Source of the DNA: Azospirillum humicireducens
GTDB lineage: Bacteria > Pseudomonadota > Alphaproteobacteria > Azospirillales > Azospirillaceae
Assembly: GCF_001639105.2 (NCBI RefSeq)
Contig: NZ_CP028906.1
Location: forward strand, 142,848 to 176,081
Direction of reading: 5' to 3'
DNA: 33,234 nucleotides
Positions 8,124 to 15,764 of the stretch are shown piece after piece. Position numbers and translations under genes: made by a program. Below the pieces are notes generated by a model. The model saw nothing but the letters and a program-made list of their open reading frames with translations. It was not told the DNA's origin and searched no databases. The stretch's first letter is position 1. Every line of letters begins with the position of its first letter.

Positions 8124-9016
8124 GGCTTGGCGACCGGTTTGGCGACCACCGCGAAGGACGAGGACGTGCCGGGCGTCACCGGCAAGCCACTCTCCAGCGA
8201 CAGGCCGAGTTGCCGGAACACCGGGGCGCATTCCGGATCGGTCGGGCCGCTCATGCAGCCGACCGCCCCGCCGCGGTCCCGGCCCAGCGCGCTGCCGTCG
8301 AACAGCGCCGACAGGTCGAGCGCCACGGCTTGGCTCACCGGATCGAAGGCGGCGACGGTCACCGGCAGGCGGTTGGAACGGGTGCAGGACACGCTTTCCC
8401 CGTCCGCCGGGTTGCCGGTGCAGCCGGTGGAGCCGAGATGGACGTACCAGGTCCGGGCCTTCGCTCCGTCGGGCTTCGCGACACCGCCATTCGGATCGAC
8501 CTCCAGCTTCATGAATTTGCGGCCGGCCTGCCAGCTCCATCCCATGGCGGCGATGTCCAGCGGCGGGGCCGCCTTTTCGGTGCTGGTGTGGTTCAGGGCC
8601 GGCGGCACGCCGACGGTGAAGGACAGCCCGGCATAGCGGCCGGCCGGCACACTGCCCGTGACCGTTGCGTTGGTTGCCCGCGTGCCGCCGGCGCATCCGC
8701 CCGACCCGTCCTCGAAGTCGAGCAGGGCGACCGACGCCGTCTGCCAGTCATTCTGCGCCAGCGTCAGCGGAACCGCCCGCCCCGCCCCATCGATCAGGGC
8801 GATGTCCTGCACATAGAAACGCGCGTCGTGCAGGGTCGCCATGGTGCCGCCCGTTCCGAGCGGGCCGAGCGGCTCGCCGCAGCGTGCCGGCTTGCCGTTG
8901 GCCGTCAGGGCGAACGTCACCGTGACCGGCATGGCGTCCGGTGCCGGCGTGGTGGTGGAACAGGCCGCAAGGCCGAGAATCGCGAGGCCGGCGAAAGCGG
9001 CGCGCTGGACAGTCAT
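8120..9016 (-). CDS. mbnP: MbnP-family copper-binding lipoprotein
   Basis: The gene encodes a 298-residue secreted protein with a lipobox LAAC (Cys19). It matches the MbnP family (also known as the AZL_007920/MXAN_0976 family): DARFYVQDIALID near 64-76, the VGVPPALNH segment near 136-143, and the aromatic block AMGWSWQAGRKFMKLE at 157-172, with Trp160 and Trp162 as candidate substrates for the kynurenine modification made by MbnH. Several Cys (46, 108, 199, 211, 254, 263) could form disulfides. AAGGAG sits before the ATG at 9016. It lies 43 bases after the receptor gene and overlaps mbnH by 4 bases. The expected role is periplasmic copper binding after import. Which Trp is modified cannot be decided from sequence alone. 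Confidence 0.9.
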   Translation of the reverse strand: MTVQRAAFAGLAILGLAACSTTTPAPDAMPVTVTFALTANGKPARCGEPLGPLGTGGTMATLHDARFYVQDIALIDGAGRAVPLTLAQNDWQTASVALLDFEDGSGGCAGGTRATNATVTGSVPAGRYAGLSFTVGVPPALNHTSTEKAAPPLDIAAMGWSWQAGRKFMKLEVDPNGGVAKPDGAKARTWYVHLGSTGCTGNPADGESVSCTRSNRLPVTVAAFDPVSQAVALDLSALFDGSALGRDRGGAVGCMSGPTDPECAPVFRQLGLSLESGLPVTPGTSSSFAVVAKPVAKP

Positions 9017-9059
9017 CGGGGGAACTCCTTGTTGGAAACGGAGCAGGATCGTGATCGGG

Positions 9060-11108
9060 TCAGAAGCGCGCGCTCAGCGTCAGGTTGACGCTGCGGCCCT
9101 CCTCGTAGGTGTAGGTCGTCGTCTGCGACTGCTGGTAGGTGGCGTAAGCCTTGTCGAACAGGTTGGTGACGCCGAGATCGACGCGATACCAGTTGCGGTT
9201 GTAGGTCACGCCGATGTCGTGCAGCCCGTAGCCGTCGCGCTGGCGCAACGCCGTCGCGTCGCGGTGCTGCTCGTCGACGAACTGACCGGTCCACCAGACG
9301 GCCCAGCCATTTTCAAAGCGGTAGCGGGTGCCGACCGTGACCTTGTCGGGCGGTGCGAACAGCCCGGCGCCGGTCGAGGCGTCCTTCGCCCGCAGATGCG
9401 AATAGCCGATGCCGAGGTCGAGCCCCCCGGCGCTGTAGCTGGCCATCAGCTCGCCGCCGTGGCGCTCCGCCTTGGCGACATTCTGGTTCTGGAAGATCAG
9501 GCCGGTGCCGGAGAAGGGGGCCGCGCGGGTGTAGCGGCCGATGGTGGCCGAGGTGATCATGTTCTCCACCGTCTCGGTGAAGATGGTGGTCTTCAGCCGC
9601 ATCGCGTCGCCGCCGGTCAGCACATCGTCGAAGGCCAGGGTGAAACCCGCCTCCTTGGTCCGGCTGGTCTCCGGCTTCAGTCCCGGATTGGGGCGGAAGT
9701 TGAAGAGGGCGCGGGTGGTGGACAGGTTCTGATAGGTCTCGCCCAGCGTCGGCGCCCGGAACGCCTCCGAATAGCCGACGAACAGGCCGAGGAAGGGCCG
9801 GACCTGCCATTTCAGGGCGATCTTGGGCGACAGGCGCTGGTTGTCGGACGATGCCTGCCCCACCGGCTCCAGCCGGTAGCGGTCGTGACGGATGGCGCCG
9901 GTCAGCGTCCAGTCCTCGGCGATGGTCACCTCGTCCTGGAGGAACAGGCCCTGCGAGATCTGCTCGCCATCCGGCTGGACCGCGTTGGCGACGCCGCCGT
10001 CACGGTTGCGGGCGCGGTCGCGGTGGGCGTCGATGCCATAGGTGATCCGGTGGCGCAGCCACGGCGCCATCTCGATGCGGGTGCTGTTCTGCAAGGCGAC
10101 GCCGGCGGTCGCCATCTCGATGTCGGTGGCCGTCACCCCGGCGGTGTAAGGCGTCGTCGCGAAGCGCAGCTTGGTGTAATAGGCGGTGGCGCTGCCGTCG
10201 ATCCACTTCCGGCCGTCGTCGTGGAAGGCGTAGCTGCCGGTGAACTGGTCCTGCCGCCGCTTCAGCCTTTGCAGCAGGCCGAAGGCGTCGCTGCCGCCGG
10301 GATTGCTGGGCGTGACCAGGGCGTCGGCGAATTTCTGGTAGGAAAGCTGGACCCGGTTGCCCTCGTTCAGCGTCGCGCCGACCTTGAACAGCCCGCTCTT
10401 CAGCTGCTGGTCGTTGGTCAGCCCGTTCCCGTCGCCGGTCTGGATGCGTCCGGCATCGCGCAGGGTGGCGCTGCCCAGGATGTCCAAACCGCCGCCGCGC
10501 GCCGCGCCGGTCAGGTTGGTCGAAACGCTGTGGTCGGCGCTGCGGAAGCCGATCTTCGCCCGGCCGCCGACCGTCCGGCCCGGAGCGAGGATGTCCTCCG
10601 CCTCCAGCGTGCGCAGGGCCATGACGCCGCCGATGCCGCCGCTGCCGTAGAGCGCCGATTCGGAGCCGCGCACGATGTCGATCTGCTGCACCATGTCCGG
10701 GTCGATCAGCAGCGGCGTGCGGATGTTGTCGGCGTAATTGCGCCGGGCGCCATCGACGGACAGGATGACGCGCGGTCCTTGCAGACCGCGGATCGTCGGA
10801 ATCTGGCCGGCCGGCCGGGCGCCGCCGCCGAGATCGACGCCGGGAACCTTGCGCAGCACCGACAGGTTCGGGGCCTGGGCGTCGTCCAGCTGTTCGCGGG
10901 TGATGACGGACACCGATGCCGGCACGTCGAAACTGTTGTTTTCGCTGCGTGTCGCCGTGACGGTGACGGCTTCCAGCTGGAACGCGCCCGACTGCGCCGG
11001 AGAGGTCTGCTGCTGGGCGGCGGCGGGGGAAACGGCGGGACAGGCGACGGCGAGCAGACCGGGCACGATGAGGCAGGACGCGCGCAGGCGAACGGAAAGG
11101 GTCGTCAC
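9060..11108 (-). CDS. TonB-dependent receptor, probable copper-complex importer
   Basis: This outer-membrane receptor has about 682 residues from a GTG at 11108 with AAGGAT upstream. The frame continues to an ATG at 11213, but only the GTG places the signal peptide (LIVPGLLAVACPAVSPAAAQ) at the N-terminus. The plug starts LEAVTVTATRSENNSFDVPA, with REQLDDAQAPNLSVLRKVPG, IRGLQGPRVILSVDGARR and IDIVRGSESALYGSGGIGGV. The barrel contains FRAPTLGETYQNLS and NPGLKPE and ends VNLTLSARF. By sequence it looks like the haem/haemoglobin receptor group, but it heads an mbnP-mbnH pair and follows a DUF2946 leader gene, which points to copper. Bordetella CruR likewise controls a TonB receptor gene. The receptor family is certain; the substrate is inferred. 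Confidence 0.9.
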   Translation of the reverse strand: MTTLSVRLRASCLIVPGLLAVACPAVSPAAAQQQTSPAQSGAFQLEAVTVTATRSENNSFDVPASVSVITREQLDDAQAPNLSVLRKVPGVDLGGGARPAGQIPTIRGLQGPRVILSVDGARRNYADNIRTPLLIDPDMVQQIDIVRGSESALYGSGGIGGVMALRTLEAEDILAPGRTVGGRAKIGFRSADHSVSTNLTGAARGGGLDILGSATLRDAGRIQTGDGNGLTNDQQLKSGLFKVGATLNEGNRVQLSYQKFADALVTPSNPGGSDAFGLLQRLKRRQDQFTGSYAFHDDGRKWIDGSATAYYTKLRFATTPYTAGVTATDIEMATAGVALQNSTRIEMAPWLRHRITYGIDAHRDRARNRDGGVANAVQPDGEQISQGLFLQDEVTIAEDWTLTGAIRHDRYRLEPVGQASSDNQRLSPKIALKWQVRPFLGLFVGYSEAFRAPTLGETYQNLSTTRALFNFRPNPGLKPETSRTKEAGFTLAFDDVLTGGDAMRLKTTIFTETVENMITSATIGRYTRAAPFSGTGLIFQNQNVAKAERHGGELMASYSAGGLDLGIGYSHLRAKDASTGAGLFAPPDKVTVGTRYRFENGWAVWWTGQFVDEQHRDATALRQRDGYGLHDIGVTYNRNWYRVDLGVTNLFDKAYATYQQSQTTTYTYEEGRSVNLTLSARF

Positions 11109-11413
11109 GAATTGCGATCCTTGAGAACTGGCCGTGAAGACCGGCCGTTTATCGGAAAAGCGGCATGGCTCGCCGGTCCACAGAGGGTGGACTCCGGCGG
11201 CGTCACGTCGCAATGACGGTAGGGATGCGCCCCGCGCTCAGGCTTCGGGCCGTCTGTCCGGCCGGCCGGTCACGCCCGAGAGAACCGCTCACGCCAAGGC
11301 GCTTGAGCGGCCGGGTGGTTCCGGACGGTTCGATGATGGACGGGCTTTGTGCGTTCGCTGTCAGGCAGACGCGGCCCGATCGTTCCGGCGATCAAGCGGC
11401 CGCAAAGGGCGCA
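11109..11413 (-). other. 305-base leader between DUF2946 gene 3 and the receptor gene
   Basis: No gene is supported here on either strand. On the transcribed (-) strand much of the stretch is C-rich, as expected for a Rho-loading region, and a small GGCCG/CGGCC hairpin (11130-11146) precedes the receptor ribosome site. A CruR-like mechanism would place copper-dependent Rho termination in this interval. This is inference from the layout; no rut site can be defined by eye. Confidence 0.35.
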
Positions 11414-11845
11414 TCATCCCAAGGACGGCGGAGCCCTGGCCTGGAGGGTGGCGAGGAACCAGCCGGTGGCGATCTGGTTGCCTGGAAGCAGTGTCGGCCC
11501 ATGACGCTCGACGTCCGACGCCATGACGAGAACCTGAACGGGAGCCAATCCCAATCCGCCGATCAACGGACACAGCGGACACTGGCCTTCGGCCTTGCTT
11601 GCGGGCGATTTTTCCGCCGGCAACGAAGACGGTTGAAGCTCCGCGACCAGGCCGTCATCGTCCAGGGCCACGAGCTTCACCCCGTCCGGCGTGCAAATGG
11701 CCGCAAACTGGGTGGAGATCCCATCGCCGGACGCGCTCCAGGCCGGCATCCACGCCCAGGCGATCAGTTGCACGATCAGGGCAACGGCTGCGGCCAACAG
11801 GCCGTGCCGTGCAAATCGCCGCAGTCTGTCGTGGGGTGTCGCCAT
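11414..11845 (-). CDS. DUF2946 family protein 3, candidate copper-sensing uORF of the receptor-mbnPH operon
   Basis: The protein has 143 residues from the ATG at 11845, chosen because MATPHDRLRRFARHG lines up with MGATQDRLRPARRAG of the copy at 15248-15697. The frame is open to an ATG at 11977. A hydrophobic segment at 15-35 ends IAWAWMPA, then ICTPDGVKLVALD (50-62), CPLC (89-92) and LQARAPPSLG at the end, with RAPP at 137-140. The ribosome site is weak. An 11-base direct repeat (GTGAAGCCGGA twice) lies just before the ATG. The order DUF2946, TonB receptor, accessory genes mirrors the Bordetella cruR-bfrG operon, in which CXXC senses copper and RAPP arrests translation. The same role is inferred here. 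Confidence 0.85.
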   Translation of the reverse strand: MATPHDRLRRFARHGLLAAAVALIVQLIAWAWMPAWSASGDGISTQFAAICTPDGVKLVALDDDGLVAELQPSSLPAEKSPASKAEGQCPLCPLIGGLGLAPVQVLVMASDVERHGPTLLPGNQIATGWFLATLQARAPPSLG

Positions 11846-12059
11846 GTCCGGCTTCACGTTTTCCGGCTTCACGTCGCTTGGCCTGCCGAAATCGATACGG
11901 TCATCGTGGAACAATAACATGCCCATTGCGGGTATGATGAATCCAATCTGCCATTGTAAATCCGGTAAATGAAACAATCCATCAAATCAAACCGGACCGA
12001 CAGCACCCGCCCCGATCCTGCAGCCGATGGCAGAAGCCCCTATGACGTGCGGACGTGGC

Positions 12060-12091
12060 GGGCACCGGCCGACAGCAGCCGGCCGGTGCCC
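12060..12091 (-). terminator. Strong hairpin downstream of the PCu(A)C gene
   Basis: GGGCACCGGCC (12060-12070) and GGCCGGTGCCC (12081-12091) form an 11-base perfect stem with a 10-base loop, starting 11 bases past the stop of the copper chaperone gene. No T tract follows on the - strand, so it may work with Rho, protect the mRNA 3' end, or be a weak terminator. Its position at the operon end favours a 3'-end function. Confidence 0.5.
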
Positions 12092-12101
12092 CTGCCCCGC
12101 C

Positions 12102-12587
12102 TCAGTGCGACTTGTGGGAATCCCCCATGCCGTCGTGCGCCGGTGCCGCGGCTCCGGCGCCTTGAACGTCGACCTGGACGGTGACCGGACCGGCCTTCTC
12201 GAAGGTCAGGGTCAGCGGGAAGGCCTTTCCCTTGACCAGCGGCTGCTTCAGACCGAGCAGCATGATGTGCAGACCGCCGGGCTGCAGCGCCGTCGGGGAA
12301 CCGGGCGTCACCTCGATGGCATCGACCGGACGCATCTTCATGATGCCGTTGTCCATCAGGTGCGTGTGCAGTTCCGCCTTCTCCGCGACCGGGGTGGCGG
12401 CCGACAGCAGCCGGTCGTTCTCCTTGCCCATTCCGTTCAGAACCAGATAGGCGGCTCCGTTCTGGGCGGACGGCGCAGTGGCGCGGGCCCAGGGATGTTC
12501 GATCTCGATGGAACCGGCCTTGTAGCCATGGGCCAGCGCGGTGCCGGCGGCGAACATCATCAGGGCCGCGAGTGTCGGAATGCGCAT
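12102..12587 (-). CDS. PCu(A)C periplasmic copper chaperone
   Basis: PCu(A)C proteins bind Cu(I) in the periplasm and help load the CuA or CuB centres of haem-copper oxidases, with SCO proteins. This 161-residue protein has a signal peptide ending ALA-HGY and the complete H-x10-M-x21-H-x-M copper motif (His74, Met85, His107, Met109 from this start). A His/Met-rich C-terminal tail HDGMGDSHKSH may add metal binding. An ATG at 12596 abuts AAGGAG with no spacing, while the ATG at 12587 has 9 bases, so the latter is preferred. It lies 25 bases after the sco gene in the same operon as copCD. Confidence 0.93.
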   Translation of the reverse strand: MRIPTLAALMMFAAGTALAHGYKAGSIEIEHPWARATAPSAQNGAAYLVLNGMGKENDRLLSAATPVAEKAELHTHLMDNGIMKMRPVDAIEVTPGSPTALQPGGLHIMLLGLKQPLVKGKAFPLTLTFEKAGPVTVQVDVQGAGAAAPAHDGMGDSHKSH

Positions 12588-12612
12588 GATCGTCATCTCC
12601 TTCTAACGAAAG

Positions 12613-13236
12613 TCAGGATTTCAGTCGGGTACGGATGAGGCCGGCGAGGTCCGCCGGCTTGGTGCCCGGCGGCGCGACACCGGCAACGGCGCCGGTGCGG
12701 TCCGTCAGGTAGACGAAGGCCGAGTGATCCATCAGATAGTCGTCCGCCCCGCCGTCCTTCGCGTCGATCCGCGCGTAATAGACGCGGAACGCCGTCGCCA
12801 TCGCCGTGACCTGATCGGGGGTTCCGGTCAGGCCGAGGATGCGGGAATCGAACAGGGCGGTGTATTCGGCAAGCGCGGCCGGCGTGTCGCGTTGCGGATC
12901 GATGCTGATGAACAGCGGCTGGACCTGCGACGCGTCGGCGCCCAACAGATCCAGCGTCTCGGCGATGGCCTGAAGCTCGGTCGGGCAGATGTCCGGGCAA
13001 TAGCGGTAGCCGAAGAACATCACCTGCAGCTTGCCGGGAAAGCTCCGGTCGGTGCGCGGCTGGCCGGTCTGATCGGTCAGCGTCCAGGGGCCGCCGAGCT
13101 TGGTCAACGCTTCGGCCGCGACTCCGCGGCCAGTGCCGACGCGCTGGACCTGCCAGCCGACCAGTCCGGCCAGCGCAACGATGGCCAGCGCGCCAAGACT
13201 CCAGACGAGCCCGCGTCGGATCCTGTTCGGCATCAT
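12613..13236 (-). CDS. SCO1/SenC family copper metallochaperone
   Basis: SCO proteins are membrane-anchored thioredoxin-fold chaperones for the CuA site of cytochrome oxidase. This 207-residue protein has an N-terminal membrane anchor (about residues 9-28), the CxxxC motif in YCPDICP (Cys80, Cys84) and the distal ligand His171 (LMDHSAFVYL), so all three copper ligands are present. AAGGAGGT lies 6 bases before the ATG at 13236; a second ATG follows immediately. The start overlaps the copCD stop (ATGA), so translation is coupled. With PCu(A)C downstream, this forms a copper delivery set for haem-copper oxidases encoded elsewhere. Confidence 0.95.
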   Translation of the reverse strand: MMPNRIRRGLVWSLGALAIVALAGLVGWQVQRVGTGRGVAAEALTKLGGPWTLTDQTGQPRTDRSFPGKLQVMFFGYRYCPDICPTELQAIAETLDLLGADASQVQPLFISIDPQRDTPAALAEYTALFDSRILGLTGTPDQVTAMATAFRVYYARIDAKDGGADDYLMDHSAFVYLTDRTGAVAGVAPPGTKPADLAGLIRTRLKS

Positions 13237-15026
13237 GGGCTGACCTCCTTCGATTGGTCCTCGGGCAGGACGGGCACGTCCGTCCGGAATGTCACGGACC
13301 CGACATCCCCATCCCGGACCTCCAGCAGCAGCGACCAGCGCCCGGCCACCGGCAGGTCGATATCGCCGGCACCGAACACGCCGGCCGCCGAAGGCGCCAG
13401 AGAATGGCGGACCGGTGTCAGGCCCGCAGCCGGCAGGCTCCGTTCCAGGAAGGCGTCGGCCGGATCGACCGGGCGCCCGTCGGGACGGGACAGGTGGATG
13501 ATCACCCGGTTGCGACCGGGGCGGGCCGGTATCACCTCGATCAGGGCGACGAGGTCGCCGCGGGCGATGGATGTGGCGTATCCGGCATTGCGAACCGGTT
13601 CGATGTCCGCCTTCGCCTCGACCGCCGGGCGTTCTGCCGGAACAGAGACTGCGCGCGGCGGCGGCGTCAGTGCGAAAGCGGCGGTGACGACAAGCACGGC
13701 GGCGGCGAGCGCCGCCTCGGCCCGAATGGTCCGCCGCAACGCAACCGCGGCCCTGTCTCCGGCGACGCCGAGATCCGGGGTGAGCCAAAACCGGTTGCAG
13801 GCAGCCAGCGCAAGCAGGACGGCGACGGCGGTCATCTTGCCCAGCCAGAGCCGGCCATAGCCCGTCGCCAGCACCGCCGCCGGCTGCCCGATCTGCAGGA
13901 GGCTCAGCAGCGCGCCGGCGGCGGCGAGGAGTGCCACGGCCACGAGCGCCAGCCGCGAGAACCGCCGGATGAGGCGCGCGGCCTCGCCGGCCGGCTCGGT
14001 CCGCAAGGCGACGGCCAGCGGCCAGAGGGCGCCGATCCAGAACGCCGCCGTCAGCCCGTGCAGCGCCACCAGCGGAGCGCTCAGCCATTGCGGCGGCGCC
14101 GTCGCGGCGTGACCAGTAAGCGCCAGCGACACCGCGCCGGTCACCGCACCGGACAGCAGCAGGACGGGACCGGCACCGTGATCCGCCTCCAGGGCCAGCC
14201 CGACCGCAACGGCAAGCAGGGCCAGCAGCGCCACCGCCGCGCTGACGCCGGCCGAACTGGCCCATCCCGTCGTCCATCCCTGCGCCCAGGCGGCCGGAGA
14301 CAGGAGGGAGCCCGGCGCCGCCCCGTTCAGAACGATGCCGTTCAGTATGACGAGCAGGACAGCCGACAGTCCCGCAATCAGCAGGATCAGCCCCAGCCCC
14401 GGCCGCAACCTCCGGTTCAACGGCGACCAGCATCCCGAGACGAGCACCAGGAACAGGCCGCCGCCGGTCGCGGCGAGCAGAGCACCGTAATGCAGCGCCC
14501 GCACCGCGACCGCGGCAAGGGCGGGCGCATCCACCCCCGCCGCTCGCGCCTCCACCCCATCCACCACCCCCTCGGCCGGCGGCGTCACCCCGACACCGAA
14601 CAGCAGCGTGCCGGCCGCCGGATGTCCGTCCGCCGACGTCACGCGGTAGCTGACGGTGTAGAGGCCGGTTGGAACGGAAGCCGGCAGCGCAAGCCGGACA
14701 CTGCCGTCCGGCCCTGCCACCGGTTTTTCCCCGGCGACCGGACGGCCCGCCCCATCGAGCAACTGCACCAGGATCGGCGTGACCGGTTCGTTGAAGGTCA
14801 AGCGGATCTCGGACGGCGCGGACTCCAGCCGGCTGCCGTCCGCCGGTTCGGTATCGGTCAGAAAGGCGTGGGCGTCGGCCTCCCCGCCCGCCGCCGCCGC
14901 GGACAGGACCATCGCCAGAAGGAACAGGGCTGCGCGGGTGAATCGACATGCCGCCCGGGTGAGACCGGAAACAGTCACCGCTCCCCGCCCAAGCGGGCCG
15001 GCAGCCGCCGCGTGCAGGTATGTCAT
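13233..15026 (-). CDS. copCD: CopC-CopD fusion, periplasmic copper binding and membrane copper transport
   Basis: The gene encodes 597 residues from the ATG at 15026 (GGAG 5 bases upstream; an ATG at 15056 lacks this). A signal peptide ends near ADA, so the mature protein would begin HAFLTDTEPADG, placing His53 at the new N-terminus as the CopC copper ligand. The other CopC ligands are visible as Asp133 and His135 in SADGHP. The CopC domain spans about 53-146. A CopD domain with about eight helices spans 170-460, with GHAATAP and the HGLTAAFWIGALW block. A soluble C-terminal domain (about 490-597) resembles FixH/YtkA-like folds. CopC-CopD systems generally import copper to the cytoplasm. It follows DUF2946 gene 4 after 221 bases and is coupled to sco. 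Confidence 0.92.
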   Translation of the reverse strand: MTYLHAAAAGPLGRGAVTVSGLTRAACRFTRAALFLLAMVLSAAAAGGEADAHAFLTDTEPADGSRLESAPSEIRLTFNEPVTPILVQLLDGAGRPVAGEKPVAGPDGSVRLALPASVPTGLYTVSYRVTSADGHPAAGTLLFGVGVTPPAEGVVDGVEARAAGVDAPALAAVAVRALHYGALLAATGGGLFLVLVSGCWSPLNRRLRPGLGLILLIAGLSAVLLVILNGIVLNGAAPGSLLSPAAWAQGWTTGWASSAGVSAAVALLALLAVAVGLALEADHGAGPVLLLSGAVTGAVSLALTGHAATAPPQWLSAPLVALHGLTAAFWIGALWPLAVALRTEPAGEAARLIRRFSRLALVAVALLAAAGALLSLLQIGQPAAVLATGYGRLWLGKMTAVAVLLALAACNRFWLTPDLGVAGDRAAVALRRTIRAEAALAAAVLVVTAAFALTPPPRAVSVPAERPAVEAKADIEPVRNAGYATSIARGDLVALIEVIPARPGRNRVIIHLSRPDGRPVDPADAFLERSLPAAGLTPVRHSLAPSAAGVFGAGDIDLPVAGRWSLLLEVRDGDVGSVTFRTDVPVLPEDQSKEVSP

Positions 15027-15096
15027 GGAATCTCCGAATGGCGAGCGGCCGGCCACCGACGGACTCAGGACCGGGATGGAACGGGCTCGCGCTTCC

Positions 15097-15116
15097 CCCG
15101 CCTGGAAGGAGGCGGG
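15097..15116 (-). repeat. Hairpin in the leader between DUF2946 gene 4 and copCD
   Basis: CCCGCCT (15097-15103) and AGGCGGG (15110-15116) form a 7-base stem with a 6-base loop. It lies inside the 221-base untranslated interval. No T tract follows on the transcribed strand. A pause or anti-termination structure is possible but unproven. Confidence 0.35.
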
Positions 15117-15247
15117 ACATCATGGCGATGGAACAGGGGCTCGACGCCGGCCTCGAGCCGGACGCTCCCCCCTTCCTATCCGGTCCGCAGAGTGACCATG
15201 GCGGATCGCGGCGCGGCAGTCCCGCGCGGCGATCGGGTGATCGGGCC

Positions 15248-15697
15248 TCAGACCGGCGGCGCGCGGGCCTGGAGGGTGGACAGGAACCAGCCGGCGGCGA
15301 TCGCATCGCCGGGCAGGGCTTCCGGACCGTAGCGCCCGACCGACGCCCGCGCCATCCGCAGATCCGGCGGCGGCATCGCCAGCCCGCCGACCAAGGGGCA
15401 GAGCGGGCAGGACGCGCCGGAAATCGCCGGATCGCTCTTGCCCGTGTCGGAGTTGACCAATTCGGACTCGGTCAATCCGAACCGGGCCGGATCGCCAGCA
15501 GATGCGCGGCCGTCCAGCGCCACGGTCTTGAAGCCATCCGGGGTGCAGATGACGATCCGGCCGCTCTCGGCCGCATTGGCGGATGCGATCATCGCAGGCA
15601 TCCAGGCCCAGGCGACGATCTGCAACAACAGCGCGATCGCTCCGGCCGCAAGGCCGGCCCGTCGCGCGGGTCGCAGTCTGTCCTGGGTGGCGCCCAT
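15248..15697 (-). CDS. DUF2946 family protein 4, candidate copper-sensing uORF of the copCD-sco-PCu(A)C operon
   Basis: The protein has 149 residues from the ATG at 15697; an in-frame ATG at 15745 is the alternative. A hydrophobic segment ends VAWAWMPA (about 14-35), then ICTPDGFKTVALD (50-62), CPLC (97-100) and LQARAPPV at the very end, with RAPP at 145-148 and a single residue after it. It is very similar in the N-terminal and C-terminal blocks to copy 3, with a longer linker (about 63-95). Three same-strand copper genes follow after 221 bases. Position and motifs are what is expected of a CruR-type regulatory ORF. The family is seen directly; the switch is inferred. Confidence 0.86.
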   Translation of the reverse strand: MGATQDRLRPARRAGLAAGAIALLLQIVAWAWMPAMIASANAAESGRIVICTPDGFKTVALDGRASAGDPARFGLTESELVNSDTGKSDPAISGASCPLCPLVGGLAMPPPDLRMARASVGRYGPEALPGDAIAAGWFLSTLQARAPPV

Positions 15698-15722
15698 GCC
15701 GGTCCGTGTATCCGTCCGTTGC

Positions 15723-15754
15723 GAGTGCGGCACGATAGCCGACATGCCGCACTC
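15723..15754. repeat. Inverted repeat between the btu operon and DUF2946 gene 4
   Basis: GAGTGCGGC (15723-15731) and GCCGCACTC (15746-15754) form a perfect 9-base dyad with a 14-base spacer. It lies 10 bases beyond the stop of the DUF1636 gene and 25 bases before the preferred start of DUF2946 gene 4. It could be the 3' hairpin of the cobalamin operon or an operator. There is no T tract on either side. Confidence 0.45.
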
Positions 15755-15764
15755 AGGATAAGCG

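Noticed and set aside
5712..8636. A 974-codon open frame on + across the receptor and the mbnH/mbnP genes
   Set aside because: It runs antisense to two well-supported genes and has the low-complexity composition of a GC-rich shadow frame.
6969..9059. A full methanobactin biosynthesis locus
   Set aside because: MbnP and MbnH are present, but I found no MbnB or MbnC and no precursor-like peptide nearby. MbnP/MbnH pairs are known outside methanobactin loci.
12613..15306. An 897-codon open frame on the - strand running through the sco and copCD region
   Set aside because: Only its end is real (the SCO protein from 13236). The rest is an Arg/Gly/Pro-rich shadow of copCD, which is in another frame and has clear domains.
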